This document shows positions 22,537 through 31,400 of a stretch of 44,256 nucleotides of DNA, piece after piece. The position numbers and the translations under genes were made by a program. Origin of the DNA: Verrucomicrobiaceae bacterium (lineage in GTDB: Bacteria; Verrucomicrobiota; Verrucomicrobiia; Verrucomicrobiales; Verrucomicrobiaceae); the NCBI GenBank assembly GCA_016795465.1, contig JAEUHK010000122.1, positions 1 through 44,256 of the forward strand, in the 5' to 3' direction. The notes under the pieces are model-generated. The model was not told the origin of the DNA. It ran no database searches and saw only the letters and a list, made by a program, of their open reading frames with translations. Positions within the stretch are counted from its first letter, which is position 1. Every line of letters begins with the position of its first letter.

Positions 22537-24978
22537 ATGTCCATCAACGCCAAACCCGAACTGCTCTCTCCCGCCGGCAACTGGGAGTGTGCCCGTGCGG
22601 CCGTGGCGAACGGCGCGGACGCGATCTTCTTCGGCATGCCACGCTTCAACGCGAGGCTGCGTGCGGATAACTTCACCGAGGAAGACCTGCCGGAGTTGAT
22701 GAAGTTTCTCCACGAGCATGGCGTGAAGGGTTATGTGGCCTTCAATACGCTCATCTTCACCGGCGAGCTGCGTGATGCGGAGAAGCAGCTCCACCTGCTC
22801 GAAGATTGCGGCGTGGATGCCGTCATCGTCCAAGACCTCGGCCTCGCCCGCATGGTGAAGGCGCTAACGCCGAATCTGCGACTGCACGCGAGCACGCAGA
22901 TGACCATCACCTCGCCCGAAGGCCTCGAATTTGCCAAACAGCTCGACATCGACCAGGCGGTGCTTGCTCGTGAATTGAGCCTGCGGGAGCTGGAGCGCTT
23001 CAAGGACGCGCATGTGCCGCTGGAGGTGTTTGTACATGGAGCCTTGTGCGTCGCGTATTCAGGCCAATGCCTCACCAGCGAGTCCCTCGGCCGTCGCAGC
23101 GCGAATCGAGGCGAGTGTGCGCAGGCCTGTCGCATGCCTTACGAGATGCTCGTGGATGGCGAAGTGCGTGATCTGGGCGACAAACGCTACCTTCTCTCAC
23201 CGCAGGATCTCGCGGCGGTCGATGAAATCCCGCGTTTGATCGAGCTGGGCATCAAGAGCTTCAAAATCGAAGGCCGGCTCAAGACGCCGGAGTATGTGGC
23301 AGCCGTCACGAAGGTCTATCGCGCCGCGATTGATCGTGCGCTGGAGGGCAAACCGGCTCCGGCGACGGATGACGATCGTTATGCGCTGGAGATGACCTTC
23401 TCGCGTGGTCTTTACACCGGCTGGATGCATGGCGTGAACCATCAAGAACTCGTCGGTGCTTACTACGGCAAAAAACGCGGGCCATATGTCGGCACCGTCA
23501 CGCGCATTCTCGGGGCGGACACTCTGGAACTCGATGCGCTGCATCTGGCGATGAAGCCCGGTGATGGTGTCGTGTTCGAGAACCTCAAAGACACGAACGA
23601 CGAGCAGGGCGGCAGCATTTACGAGATGCGTGGCAGCCGCTTGAGCTTCCGCCATGGTCATCTGCGCATGGACGACATCCCCGTCGGCACGCGTGTCTTC
23701 AAAACGAGCGATCCAGCGCTCAACCGTGCCTTGCGGCAGTCGTTTGAAGGCGAGATTCCGATCCGCAAGCAGACGAGGCTCGATCTTCATGTCACCGGCA
23801 AAGCTGGCGAGCCTCTGCGTGTGCAATGTGGCAGGCAGCTCGTGACTTCGACGATGCCGTTGCAGACCGCGATGAAGCGTCCGCTGACTCGCGAGAGCTT
23901 CTGCGATCAATTTTCACGCCTCGGGGGCACCGAGTTCGAACTCGGCGAGGTGCGCTTCGAGGTCGAAGGCGAGGTCATTTTGCCCATCAGCGAGCTGAAC
24001 CGCATGCGGCGGGAGCTGGTGGAGCGTTGTAGTGGCGACGAGTCGTCGCCCTCGCCGAAGCTCAAAAGCACCACAACGCTCGACAGCCTGCTGACGACCG
24101 CGAAAGGCATTCCGCATTCGTCATTCGCCATTCCTCATTTGCATGCGCTTTGCCGCACGCCGGAGCAAATCGACGCCGCTCTCGAAACAGGCATCAAACG
24201 GCTTTACCTGGATTTTGAGGACATTCGTCGTTACGCGGACCTCGTGAAGGACATCAAGGCTCGCAGCGAAACGGCGCAGGTCTGGCTGGCGACGCCTCGC
24301 ATCCAAAAATCGGGCGAGGCGGGCTTCTTCAAGCTCATCCAGCGTGCGGAGCCGCATGGCGTGCTTATTCGCAATCTCGGCGCGATGGCCTTTTTCGGCG
24401 GCGAGGGCATTCCGATGACCGGTGACTTCTCGTTGAACGTGGCGAACCCGCTCACGGCGGAGACGCTGAAGAAGACGGGCCTCCAACGGCTCACGATCAG
24501 CTACGATTTGAGCATCGAGCAGGTGCTCGATCTGCTCGGTGGAGCACCGCCGGAGTGGTTTGAGCTCACGCTGCATCAGCACATGCCGATGTTTCACATG
24601 GAGCACTGCGCCTTCGCAGCGTTCTTGAGCGAGGGCACGGACTTCACGAACTGCGGCCGCCCCTGCGAGAAGCATCGCGTGCATCTGCGCGATCGCGTGG
24701 GCATGGCGCATCCGCTGAAGGCCGATGTCGGCTGCCGCAACACGCTCTTCAACGCCGTGGCGCAAACCGGTGCGCAATACTTCACCGCGCTGCGTCAGGC
24801 CGGGCTGGGAGCTTTTCGCGTCGAATTGCTCGAAGAAGACAAGGCCGAGTCCCTCCGTGCTCTGCGCACTTACCAGGATCTTTTGGCCGGAAAACGGGAC
24901 GCGGATGACATCTGGCGGGAATTGAAGGCCCAAAGCCAGCTCGGCGTGACCCGCGGAACATGGGCGGAACTCGTTTGA
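22537..24978 (+). CDS. U32 family peptidase-like protein (RlhA/TrhP superfamily)
   Basis: The protein has 813 residues and starts at the ATG at 22537. The N-terminal U32 region (PELLSPAGNWECARAAVANGADAIFFGM) leads to the U32 signature with EVFVHGALCVAYSGQCLTSES and RGECAQACRMPY. Cysteines in this region bind an Fe-S cluster in related RNA hydroxylases. A middle section resembles the DUF3656 part of RlhA. A second, C-terminal U32-like unit contains CRTPEQIDAAL and ends with Cys-containing NCGRPCEKHR. RlhA and TrhP hydroxylate 23S rRNA or tRNA with prephenate. Whether this one does is inferred. At about residues 523-535 the gene contains a 35-base heptad-repeat insert. Confidence 0.88.
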   Translation: MSINAKPELLSPAGNWECARAAVANGADAIFFGMPRFNARLRADNFTEEDLPELMKFLHEHGVKGYVAFNTLIFTGELRDAEKQLHLLEDCGVDAVIVQDLGLARMVKALTPNLRLHASTQMTITSPEGLEFAKQLDIDQAVLARELSLRELERFKDAHVPLEVFVHGALCVAYSGQCLTSESLGRRSANRGECAQACRMPYEMLVDGEVRDLGDKRYLLSPQDLAAVDEIPRLIELGIKSFKIEGRLKTPEYVAAVTKVYRAAIDRALEGKPAPATDDDRYALEMTFSRGLYTGWMHGVNHQELVGAYYGKKRGPYVGTVTRILGADTLELDALHLAMKPGDGVVFENLKDTNDEQGGSIYEMRGSRLSFRHGHLRMDDIPVGTRVFKTSDPALNRALRQSFEGEIPIRKQTRLDLHVTGKAGEPLRVQCGRQLVTSTMPLQTAMKRPLTRESFCDQFSRLGGTEFELGEVRFEVEGEVILPISELNRMRRELVERCSGDESSPSPKLKSTTTLDSLLTTAKGIPHSSFAIPHLHALCRTPEQIDAALETGIKRLYLDFEDIRRYADLVKDIKARSETAQVWLATPRIQKSGEAGFFKLIQRAEPHGVLIRNLGAMAFFGGEGIPMTGDFSLNVANPLTAETLKKTGLQRLTISYDLSIEQVLDLLGGAPPEWFELTLHQHMPMFHMEHCAFAAFLSEGTDFTNCGRPCEKHRVHLRDRVGMAHPLKADVGCRNTLFNAVAQTGAQYFTALRQAGLGAFRVELLEEDKAESLRALRTYQDLLAGKRDADDIWRELKAQSQLGVTRGTWAELV
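24106..24140. repeat. Five-unit heptad repeat inside the U32 gene
   Basis: The units ggcattc, cgcattc, gtcattc, gccattc and ctcattt run in strict 7-base phase. They are the complement of the GAATGNC units found between genes elsewhere in the window. Here they are translated (GIPHSSFAIPHL) in the linker between the two halves of the U32-family protein. Confidence 0.8.
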
Positions 24979-24988
24979 GGACTCAGCT

Positions 24989-25264
24989 TCAGCAAAACTG
25001 AGCCTGAACCGCTTTTTGAATCTCAATCGGAGCCGGCAGCTGGTTTTGGTAGAACGTGAAGGAGTTGATGGCTGTGAGGTAGCCATCGTTCTTCGTCACC
25101 GAGCCAACCCAAGCATCAGTCGGCAGTGTGCCGACGGAGCGTTTCACGAAGTCCGCATGGGATAGGCTCACGTTGGGAGTGAAATGCTTGACCACACCAT
25201 CCTGGACAATGATCAGCATGTAATAGCCATCTTGGACTTCGATCTTCTCGGAAGGAGGTTTCAT
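24989..25264 (-). CDS. Small hypothetical protein
   Basis: The 91-residue protein has no signal peptide or membrane segment. It starts MKPPSEKIEVQDGYYMLIIVQDGVVKHFTPNVSLSHADFVKRSVG and ends in Cys. No family is recognised. Alternating beta-type segments (YYMLIIVQDGVVKHF, AWVGSVTKNDGYLTAINSFTFY) suggest a compact domain. A GAAGGAGG ribosome-binding motif lies just upstream or overlaps the start, supporting translation. It converges on the U32 gene (10-base gap) and is divergent from the VWA gene across 124 bases. Confidence 0.7.
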   Translation of the reverse strand: MKPPSEKIEVQDGYYMLIIVQDGVVKHFTPNVSLSHADFVKRSVGTLPTDAWVGSVTKNDGYLTAINSFTFYQNQLPAPIEIQKAVQAQFC

Positions 25265-25388
25265 GGAATTGGGTCAAAGAAAGGGGCTGGCTTGTTCGTG
25301 GTCAATACGCAATCACGGACATCGTTGTAGAGATAAGGAACTTCCTTGAATGGTGGCGGTTTGCCTCGAAACTCGCGCCCGCCCCTGA

Positions 25389-26987
25389 ATGAGCCGAAAT
25401 GCCCGCCATGACATCGATTTGAGCGCCCTGCCCACCGTGGCGGACGTGGATGACGATGACCTCATCGACCGCGATGAGAAGTGGCACGAGTATCAGCGGC
25501 AGAAGGAAGCCGCTGCCACGGCAGCTGCCGCTGCGGTCGTCGAAGAACCGGCACCGCCAGAGCCGGAACCTGAGATGCTCGTGGACGAGCCCGAGCCGGA
25601 GTTCGTGATGCCAGAGCCGGAGCCTGTGCCGGAACCTCTTCCGCTGATCGAAATCCAAGCTCCGCGTGTCGAAGTCGAAGCACCGGTTGAGGTCGAAGAG
25701 CCCCCGGAGCCTGAGGTGGTGATCGCGCCGCCTTTGCCCAAGAAGGAGCGTTTGATCGAAAAGCCTGCGCGAAAGATCGAGACGCCTCCAGTGAGGCTCG
25801 CGAAGGCTGAAGACGCTCTGGTGATGGAGTCGAAACCTGCCGACGAGGCCGAAAAGCATGCCGACATGCCCAAGCCGCCCGAGGAGGAGCCGCTGAGCGA
25901 GGAAGAGAAGCGCCATCTCTGGTGGCAGCGATGGAAGGAGAAGATCGGCGCGAACTCGCTCGGTTTGAGCATCGCCATTCACGCCGTCATTTTGCTCATC
26001 GGTGCTCTGATCACCTTTCGGCATGTGATGGACAAGCAGGTGGACTTCCTGCCCGGCGGCAGCCCGCAGGGGAAGGCCGCCTCCGAGGCCTTGGAGCACA
26101 AGGTGCGGCAGAAAAAGAGCACCTGGCTGAAGACCAAGCCCCTGCAGCGCGTTACTGTGCAGTCCGTGGCCGCTGAAGTGCAGCTCCCAGAGATGGACAT
26201 GGATACGCTCAATCTCTCCGGCATGAGCAGCCGCATGGAGCTCGGGAAACTCTCCGGCGGCCTCGGGCTCGGCGCCGGCATGGGTCTCGGCGGCAGTGGT
26301 GGCGGCTTCGGCGCCGGCATCGGCCGTGGCGGCATGTTCAGCTTCCTCGGCCAGACGGCCTTCGGGAAGCGTGTGGTCTTCGTGGTGGATGTCTCCGCCT
26401 CGATGTCGATGGCCGGCGAGGGCGGCGTTTCACGCTTCGATGTGCTCAAGAAGGAGCTCGACAAGAGCCTCGGCCGCATCCCGCCGGGCACGCAGTATCA
26501 ACTGCTGTTCTTCTCCGACTTCGCTTGGCCGCACAACACCGTCGATCCGAAAAAGGCCGCCGCGTATGAGAAATATCGCTGGAGCATCTCGCCGGAGGAT
26601 TTCAAGAAAGTGCGCATCCCGAACTACGCCTACATCCAGGCCACGCCCTTCAGCCTCGCGGAGAGCCGGAAAATCGTGAAGGAGGCGGACAATCCCGGCG
26701 GCACGAATTGGGGCGCCGGCCTGCTCATGGCGCTCAAAGGCTATCCGAAGCCCGACGCCATCTTCTTCATGACCGACGGCCAGAAGTCCGACGAGATGGG
26801 CTGGGTGGACATCGTGACCGATGAAAACAAGCGTGCGCTGCCCCGCACCATCATTCACACGAGCGTGATGATGGAGACCGATGCCGCGTCTGACATGGAC
26901 CGCCTCGCCAAGTCCAACGGCGGCACCTTCTCCGTCGTGCTCAAGGATGGCACTGTGGTGAAGGGCGATCAGTTCTTCAAAAACTGA
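25389..26987 (+). CDS. VWA-domain membrane protein with Pro/Glu-rich cytoplasmic region
   Basis: The protein has 532 residues. Residues 1-180 are acidic and Pro/Glu/Val-rich (repeated PEPEP-type words), likely disordered and cytoplasmic. One transmembrane helix (about 191-210) follows a Trp/Arg/Lys-rich boundary. After a Gly-rich linker (about 288-316), a von Willebrand A domain starts near residue 327 with the MIDAS motif D334-V-S336-A-S338 and a later MTDGQ. The MIDAS motif implies a metal-dependent binding domain in the periplasm. Similar TM-plus-VWA proteins with TonB-like Pro-rich arms occur in Planctomycetes and Verrucomicrobia, but their function is unknown. No MoxR ATPase or other VWA partner gene adjoins it. 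Confidence 0.85.
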   Translation: MSRNARHDIDLSALPTVADVDDDDLIDRDEKWHEYQRQKEAAATAAAAAVVEEPAPPEPEPEMLVDEPEPEFVMPEPEPVPEPLPLIEIQAPRVEVEAPVEVEEPPEPEVVIAPPLPKKERLIEKPARKIETPPVRLAKAEDALVMESKPADEAEKHADMPKPPEEEPLSEEEKRHLWWQRWKEKIGANSLGLSIAIHAVILLIGALITFRHVMDKQVDFLPGGSPQGKAASEALEHKVRQKKSTWLKTKPLQRVTVQSVAAEVQLPEMDMDTLNLSGMSSRMELGKLSGGLGLGAGMGLGGSGGGFGAGIGRGGMFSFLGQTAFGKRVVFVVDVSASMSMAGEGGVSRFDVLKKELDKSLGRIPPGTQYQLLFFSDFAWPHNTVDPKKAAAYEKYRWSISPEDFKKVRIPNYAYIQATPFSLAESRKIVKEADNPGGTNWGAGLLMALKGYPKPDAIFFMTDGQKSDEMGWVDIVTDENKRALPRTIIHTSVMMETDAASDMDRLAKSNGGTFSVVLKDGTVVKGDQFFKN

Positions 26988-26989
26988 GC

Positions 26990-27760
26990 TCAACGCCGTT
27001 GGCGGAAGGGATGCCAGAGGAGTGAGAAGTAGCTCTGCTTCACGGGCTCATGGATGCCAAACGCCTCCGGCTCGTGATCAGGGCAGCGGTAGGTGCCGAA
27101 AAGGAGGTCCATGAGCGGCGAGATGTTGGCGTAGTTGCCTGCATCGCGCGCTTTGTCGTGATGCCAGTGGTGTAACTCGGGAGCGCCGATGAGCATGCGC
27201 AGCGGTCCGATGGGCAGGCGGACGTTCGAATGAATGTAAATGGCCCACAAGCCGCGGAAGGCGAGGAAGCCCGCGAGCGTCTCCAGCGGAAATCCGAGGA
27301 TGAAGGCGGGCAGATTGATGATGCCGACGGTGTAAATCGTATCGAGCGGATGCTCGCGATGCGCCGCGAGCCAGTCGAGATGCTCGGCGCTGTGATGGAT
27401 GGAGTGAAAGCGCCACAGAAAGGGCACTTTGTGCTGCAAGCGATGTGCCCAGTAGATGCAGAAGTCGCTCAGCACGATCATTTCGATGGCTTGCAGCCAC
27501 CACGGCTGCGCGGCCACCGATGCACGGAAGTCCGCCGGCACGATGCCGTGCAGCCAACCGCGAAAATGGTCCAGCGCCCAAAACACAAGCCCGCTCCACA
27601 GCAGGTATTGGCCGAGCAAAAACAGCAAATCGGTCCAAAAGGCCGGCCGGAGGAACTTCTGGCCCGTTCGAGCCGGAAAGAGAATCTCCAACGGACGAAA
27701 CACCGCCACGAGGAAGAGCAGGCTGAGGCTCACCGAGAGCAAAACAGAGATCCAGTTCAT
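26990..27760 (-). CDS. Sterol desaturase / fatty acid hydroxylase family protein
   Basis: This is an integral-membrane di-iron hydroxylase or desaturase, 256 residues. The three histidine clusters are complete: H106-x3-H110 (HRLQH), H119-x2-H122-H123 (HSIHH) and H197-H198-x-H200-H201 (HHWHH). Four or five hydrophobic segments surround them. The substrate (sterol, hopanoid, fatty acid or carotenoid) is not visible. Its ATG overlaps the stop of the small membrane-protein gene upstream by 4 bases (ATGA), so it is the last gene of a three-gene operon. It converges with the VWA gene, only 2 bases apart. Confidence 0.93.
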   Translation of the reverse strand: MNWISVLLSVSLSLLFLVAVFRPLEILFPARTGQKFLRPAFWTDLLFLLGQYLLWSGLVFWALDHFRGWLHGIVPADFRASVAAQPWWLQAIEMIVLSDFCIYWAHRLQHKVPFLWRFHSIHHSAEHLDWLAAHREHPLDTIYTVGIINLPAFILGFPLETLAGFLAFRGLWAIYIHSNVRLPIGPLRMLIGAPELHHWHHDKARDAGNYANISPLMDLLFGTYRCPDHEPEAFGIHEPVKQSYFSLLWHPFRQRR

Positions 27761-28113
27761 GGTCTGGGCTTGGTAGGTAGTTGCTCGCCGAACAGGTCAA
27801 AGCTTGGCAGATCGAGATTGAGGTAGAACGAATCCATTTCGAACTCGAGAACCGGGCTCTTGCTGCCCGGAAGCATCCATGGCCTGGACGGGCGGATCTT
27901 TCGGACACTGAAGATCGGCTGGCTGATGCTCTTGCTGGTGATGATGCGGAGGTCGCTTCGTGTAGGTGCCGGAGTCAGCTCCAAGGAACTCAAGCCCAGC
28001 GGATCCGGTGGCGGGGTATTGGGTATGACCTGCGAGTGCCACACATATGCGACGAGCAATGTCAGCGAGGATGTCACCGCGATGATCTTGGCGATGGAGG
28101 TTCGTTGAGTCAT
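27757..28113 (-). CDS. Small membrane-anchored 'PGSKS' protein, paralogue B
   Basis: The 118-residue protein has an N-terminal hydrophobic helix (about residues 7-25: IAKIIAVTSSLTLLVAYVW) followed by a Pro/Ser-rich extracytoplasmic part. The segment SSLTLLVAYVWHSQ parallels SSLGLLFSCVWFTQ of the gene before it, and both carry the words PGSKS and SKS, so the two are likely tandem duplicates. Function is unknown. It overlaps both neighbours by 4 bases (ATGA junctions), a strong sign of one translation unit with the sterol-desaturase-type enzyme. Confidence 0.75.
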   Translation of the reverse strand: MTQRTSIAKIIAVTSSLTLLVAYVWHSQVIPNTPPPDPLGLSSLELTPAPTRSDLRIITSKSISQPIFSVRKIRPSRPWMLPGSKSPVLEFEMDSFYLNLDLPSFDLFGEQLPTKPRP

Positions 28114-28379
28114 GGCTTGGGCGCCTGCGGAGCCGGGTTGGGTTGCAGCGACTTGGCGTTGATGGCGGGTCCCGTAAAAGACTTGCTGCCTGACATGATG
28201 AGCGTCCCGCTTTTTGAGCCGGGCATGATCGCCGGTGGCTTGCCGGGATCCGCGTTGGGAAGCACGAGCACCTTCGAGCTCGGCATCAGGGTCGGATTCG
28301 ACTGCTTTTGCGTGAACCACACACAACTAAAGAGCAGGCCAAGTGACGAGCAGATGGCGGCAAGGCGAAGCGCTTTCAT
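28110..28379 (-). CDS. Small 'PGSKS' lipoprotein, paralogue A
   Basis: The 89-residue protein is a predicted lipoprotein. The N-terminal segment MKALRLAAICSSLGLLFSC ends in a lipobox-like LFSC with Cys19. The mature part is a low-complexity chain with repeated Ser-Lys-Ser words: MPSSKVLVLP, IMPGSKSGTLIMSGSKSFTGP. It is Pro-rich at the end (PNPAPQAPKP). No family is recognised. It is first in the operon with paralogue B and the di-iron membrane enzyme. The start at 28379 gives the signal peptide. The longer frame upstream is rejected. Confidence 0.72.
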   Translation of the reverse strand: MKALRLAAICSSLGLLFSCVWFTQKQSNPTLMPSSKVLVLPNADPGKPPAIMPGSKSGTLIMSGSKSFTGPAINAKSLQPNPAPQAPKP

Positions 28380-28419
28380 TCCGGCAGGATACCAGATCGG
28401 CCGTGATGGCGTCGATAGC

Positions 28420-28456
28420 AAAGTGGTACCCTGTTCCGCAGGAACAGGGCAACTTT
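28420..28456 (-). terminator. Stem-loop after the PSD1 cytochrome gene
   Basis: Perfect 9-base arms ccctgttcc (28429-28437) and ggaacaggg (28441-28449) enclose a 3-base loop. The stem extends partly through AAAGT/ACTTT words on both sides. It follows directly on the PSD1 gene's stop (28455-28457, minus strand). There is no strong T-run, so it may be a terminator, an mRNA-stabilising hairpin or a dispersed repeat. Confidence 0.5.
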
Positions 28457-31400
28457 AGTCGAGGAACATGAACTCGTTGCTGATGAGCAGCACCTGCGTG
28501 AGCTGGCTGAGGGGGCTTTGAGGCTTGGCGCGGCCGAAGGGCCAGCGGGTGGCGTCGCAGAAGTCGGCTTTGGCGTCGGTGAGGAGCTCGTCGGTGTCGG
28601 CGCGGGTGATGCGGGGCTGCCACTCGAAGCTGTCGCTGTCAGTGCTGGCTTCGTTGTGGACGATGAAGCTGAGCACATCGCCCTTCTTCACGTCGGTGGT
28701 GAGGTGGGTGGGGAGTTGTTTGTTCTGCGGGGTGCAGAAGTACTCGCTGAGCACGCCGGTGCGGCTGTTGTGGATCCAGGCGCGGACACCGTCGCCGCGG
28801 TCGGTTTTGCGGCTGAGGGTGGCGTCGATGGTCACTTTCAGATCGGTGGGCACATGCCAGCGGGCGGTGACGGCGAGGTCCTTGGGCGCGGCGTGGCCGC
28901 CGTAGTTGGCCCAGAAGGCGTGGCCCCACTTCGCGTCGGCGCTGGGGATTTTTTCGCTGGGGCTCCACAAGCGCTGACCGCCATTCGCACGCTCGGTGAG
29001 GTGCTTGAAGGGCTCGAAGCCGTTGAACGCCGGCTTGCCATCGGCGGCGCGGGTGAGTGTGACGGTGCCGTAGCTCCAGCGGAAGGGTTTTTCGGCATCG
29101 AGCACGGTGGCGTCGGCCATGAAACGCTGGGCGAGCTCGACCTCATCAGGTCGCGGATCGCGGGCGAGGATGCGCTGATACATCGAGCGCAGCGCCTCGG
29201 AGTCGAGCGTGGTGCCTTGCAGCTTCGTGGCCTTCGCGATGGCATCGGCGCGGGTGCGCATGAAGGGGCTGTTCATCAAAAACAGCGCCTGCTGCGGCAC
29301 GGTGGTGTTAAAGCGCTGCGGGCTGTGGCCATCCGGATTCGCGAAGTCGAACATGGCGGGCACGGTGGCCTGATCGTAGCGATCCACTTTGAGATAAAGC
29401 GTGCGGCGCGTGTCGGCGTCTTTCGCGTTCAACTCGATGGCGCGTCCGCCTTGTTTCGAGGCGTCGAGCTCGCCGGTGGCGGCGAGGATGCAATCGCGCA
29501 TGGTTTCGTAGTCGAGGCGCTGGCGGTTGAAACGGCTCAGCAGCTCGTTGTCGGCATCTTTGAGGAGTTTTTCAGGCGAGGCATGGCTGCTCTGCTGCCA
29601 GGTGCGGCTGCTCAAGATGAGCGTGTGGAGCTTTTTGAGGCTCCAGCCGTTCTGCATGAGGTAATCGGCCAAAAAGTCGAGCAAATCGGCCTGCACGGGC
29701 TTCGGCGTCTGCACGCCGAAATCACTCGGCTGGGAGACGAGAGGCTTGCCGAAGTGCTGCATCCACACGCGGTTGGCGATGACGCGGGCGGTGAGCGGGT
29801 TGTCCTTGCTGGTGATCTTTTGCGCGAGCTCAAGACGGCCGGAGCCATTTGTGAATTTTTCACCGCCAAACATCGTGAGCCAGGCCCGCGGAGCGGGATC
29901 GCCCTGGCGGGCGGGATTGCCGCGCATGTAGATGCGCACGTCGTTCGGCTTCGGCTTGTCGAGCATCACCATGGCACGCGGCGGAGCGCCGGGATGCGTG
30001 GCGTCGAGCTTGTTGCGCTCGTTTTTGATGCGCACGACGGTTTCGAGATCCTTGCGGGTGAAGAAGGCATCCGCACCCTCGACCGGCACGGCCATGGGTG
30101 AGAGCTTGTCCTGCATGAGCTGGCGCACGGGCTCCAGTTTGCCATCGAGAATGATCTTCGCGTAGGTGGTGGCGACGTCCTTCATCGACTTCGGCGCGGC
30201 CTTGGCGAACTCCGCGGCGATCTCCGGCGTGCAGCCGCTCTCCGGCTTGGCGAGATCCTGCGTGATGGCGGCGGCCTTCGCCGCAAACTCGCCCGCGGGC
30301 AGCTTTGCAAAGCGGCTCCACGCGACGAGCGCTGCATGCGGCTTGGCGGTGAGTGCGTAGCGCTTCAAGAAGTCGCGCCACTTGTCGGCGACCTTGTCAC
30401 GCAGCTTTGCCTGACCGGCCTTGCCGTTGAAAACGGTGCGGTCGGTGATGTCCATGACCTGCTGGGCAAAGACGAGATACTCGGCGAGGCGCTCCGGTTT
30501 GCGGAACTCGTCATAGACCTGCTTTTTGTAGTCGAGCTCCTTCGCGTTGATCACCGCGATTTTCGCGTCGTAGTCCTTCGCATCGGCTTCGTTGGCCGCT
30601 TTGCCGATGATGGGCATCTGCGTTTCTTCCGGCTCCTCGCTGCTGCTGATGATGCTGTAGATCGCGTAGTAGTCGCGGCTCGGGATGGGATCGAATTTGT
30701 GATCGTGGCAGCGTGCGCAGGCGACGGTGAGACCGAGCAGGCCGCGACCGATGACATCGATGCGGTCGTCATTGATGAGCAGTCGGTCGTTGATGAAACG
30801 CTCGCCGACATTGTAGAGACCGAGCGCGGCAAGATGCGGCGAATTCGGCGTGGCGGCGGTCAGACGGTCCGCGGCGAGCTGGAAGCTCACGAACTGGTCA
30901 TACGGCATGTCGTCGTTGAAGGCCTTCACCACCCAGTCGCGGTAGGTGTAGGCGTAAGGATAGAAATTCGAGCGGCCGGCCACCTGGTAGCCGTTCGTGT
31001 CCGCATAGCGCACGATGTCGAGCCACACGCGTGCCCAGCGTTCGCCGTAGGCGGGTTTGGAGAGGAGCTCCGAGATAAGATCAGTCGTATTGGACTGATC
31101 GGACTGATCTTTTGTCGGCGGAAGGCCGGTGAGCGTCAGGAAGAGACGGCGGGTCAAAGTGCGGCTGTCCGCCTTCGGCGCGAAATCGAGGCCCGCAGCC
31201 TTCAATTTGGCCCCGACGAGGTCGTCGATGCTTTTCGAGCGATCCGCCTTCACCGGCTGGAAGGCCCAATGCTGCTTCGGATCGGCCTTTTCGCTGTGCG
31301 TGGCGGCCACGGCGGCCTCTTTGGGCCAGGGAAGGCCCAGCGTGATCCATTTCTCCAACGCGGCGACCTCGGTGGCGGTGAGCTTGTCGCCCTTCTTCGG

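Noticed and set aside
24979..25010. Terminator between the U32 gene and the small minus-strand gene (CTCAG 24982-24986 / CTGAG 24998-25002)
   Set aside because: The stem is only 5 base pairs, with no T-run on either strand.
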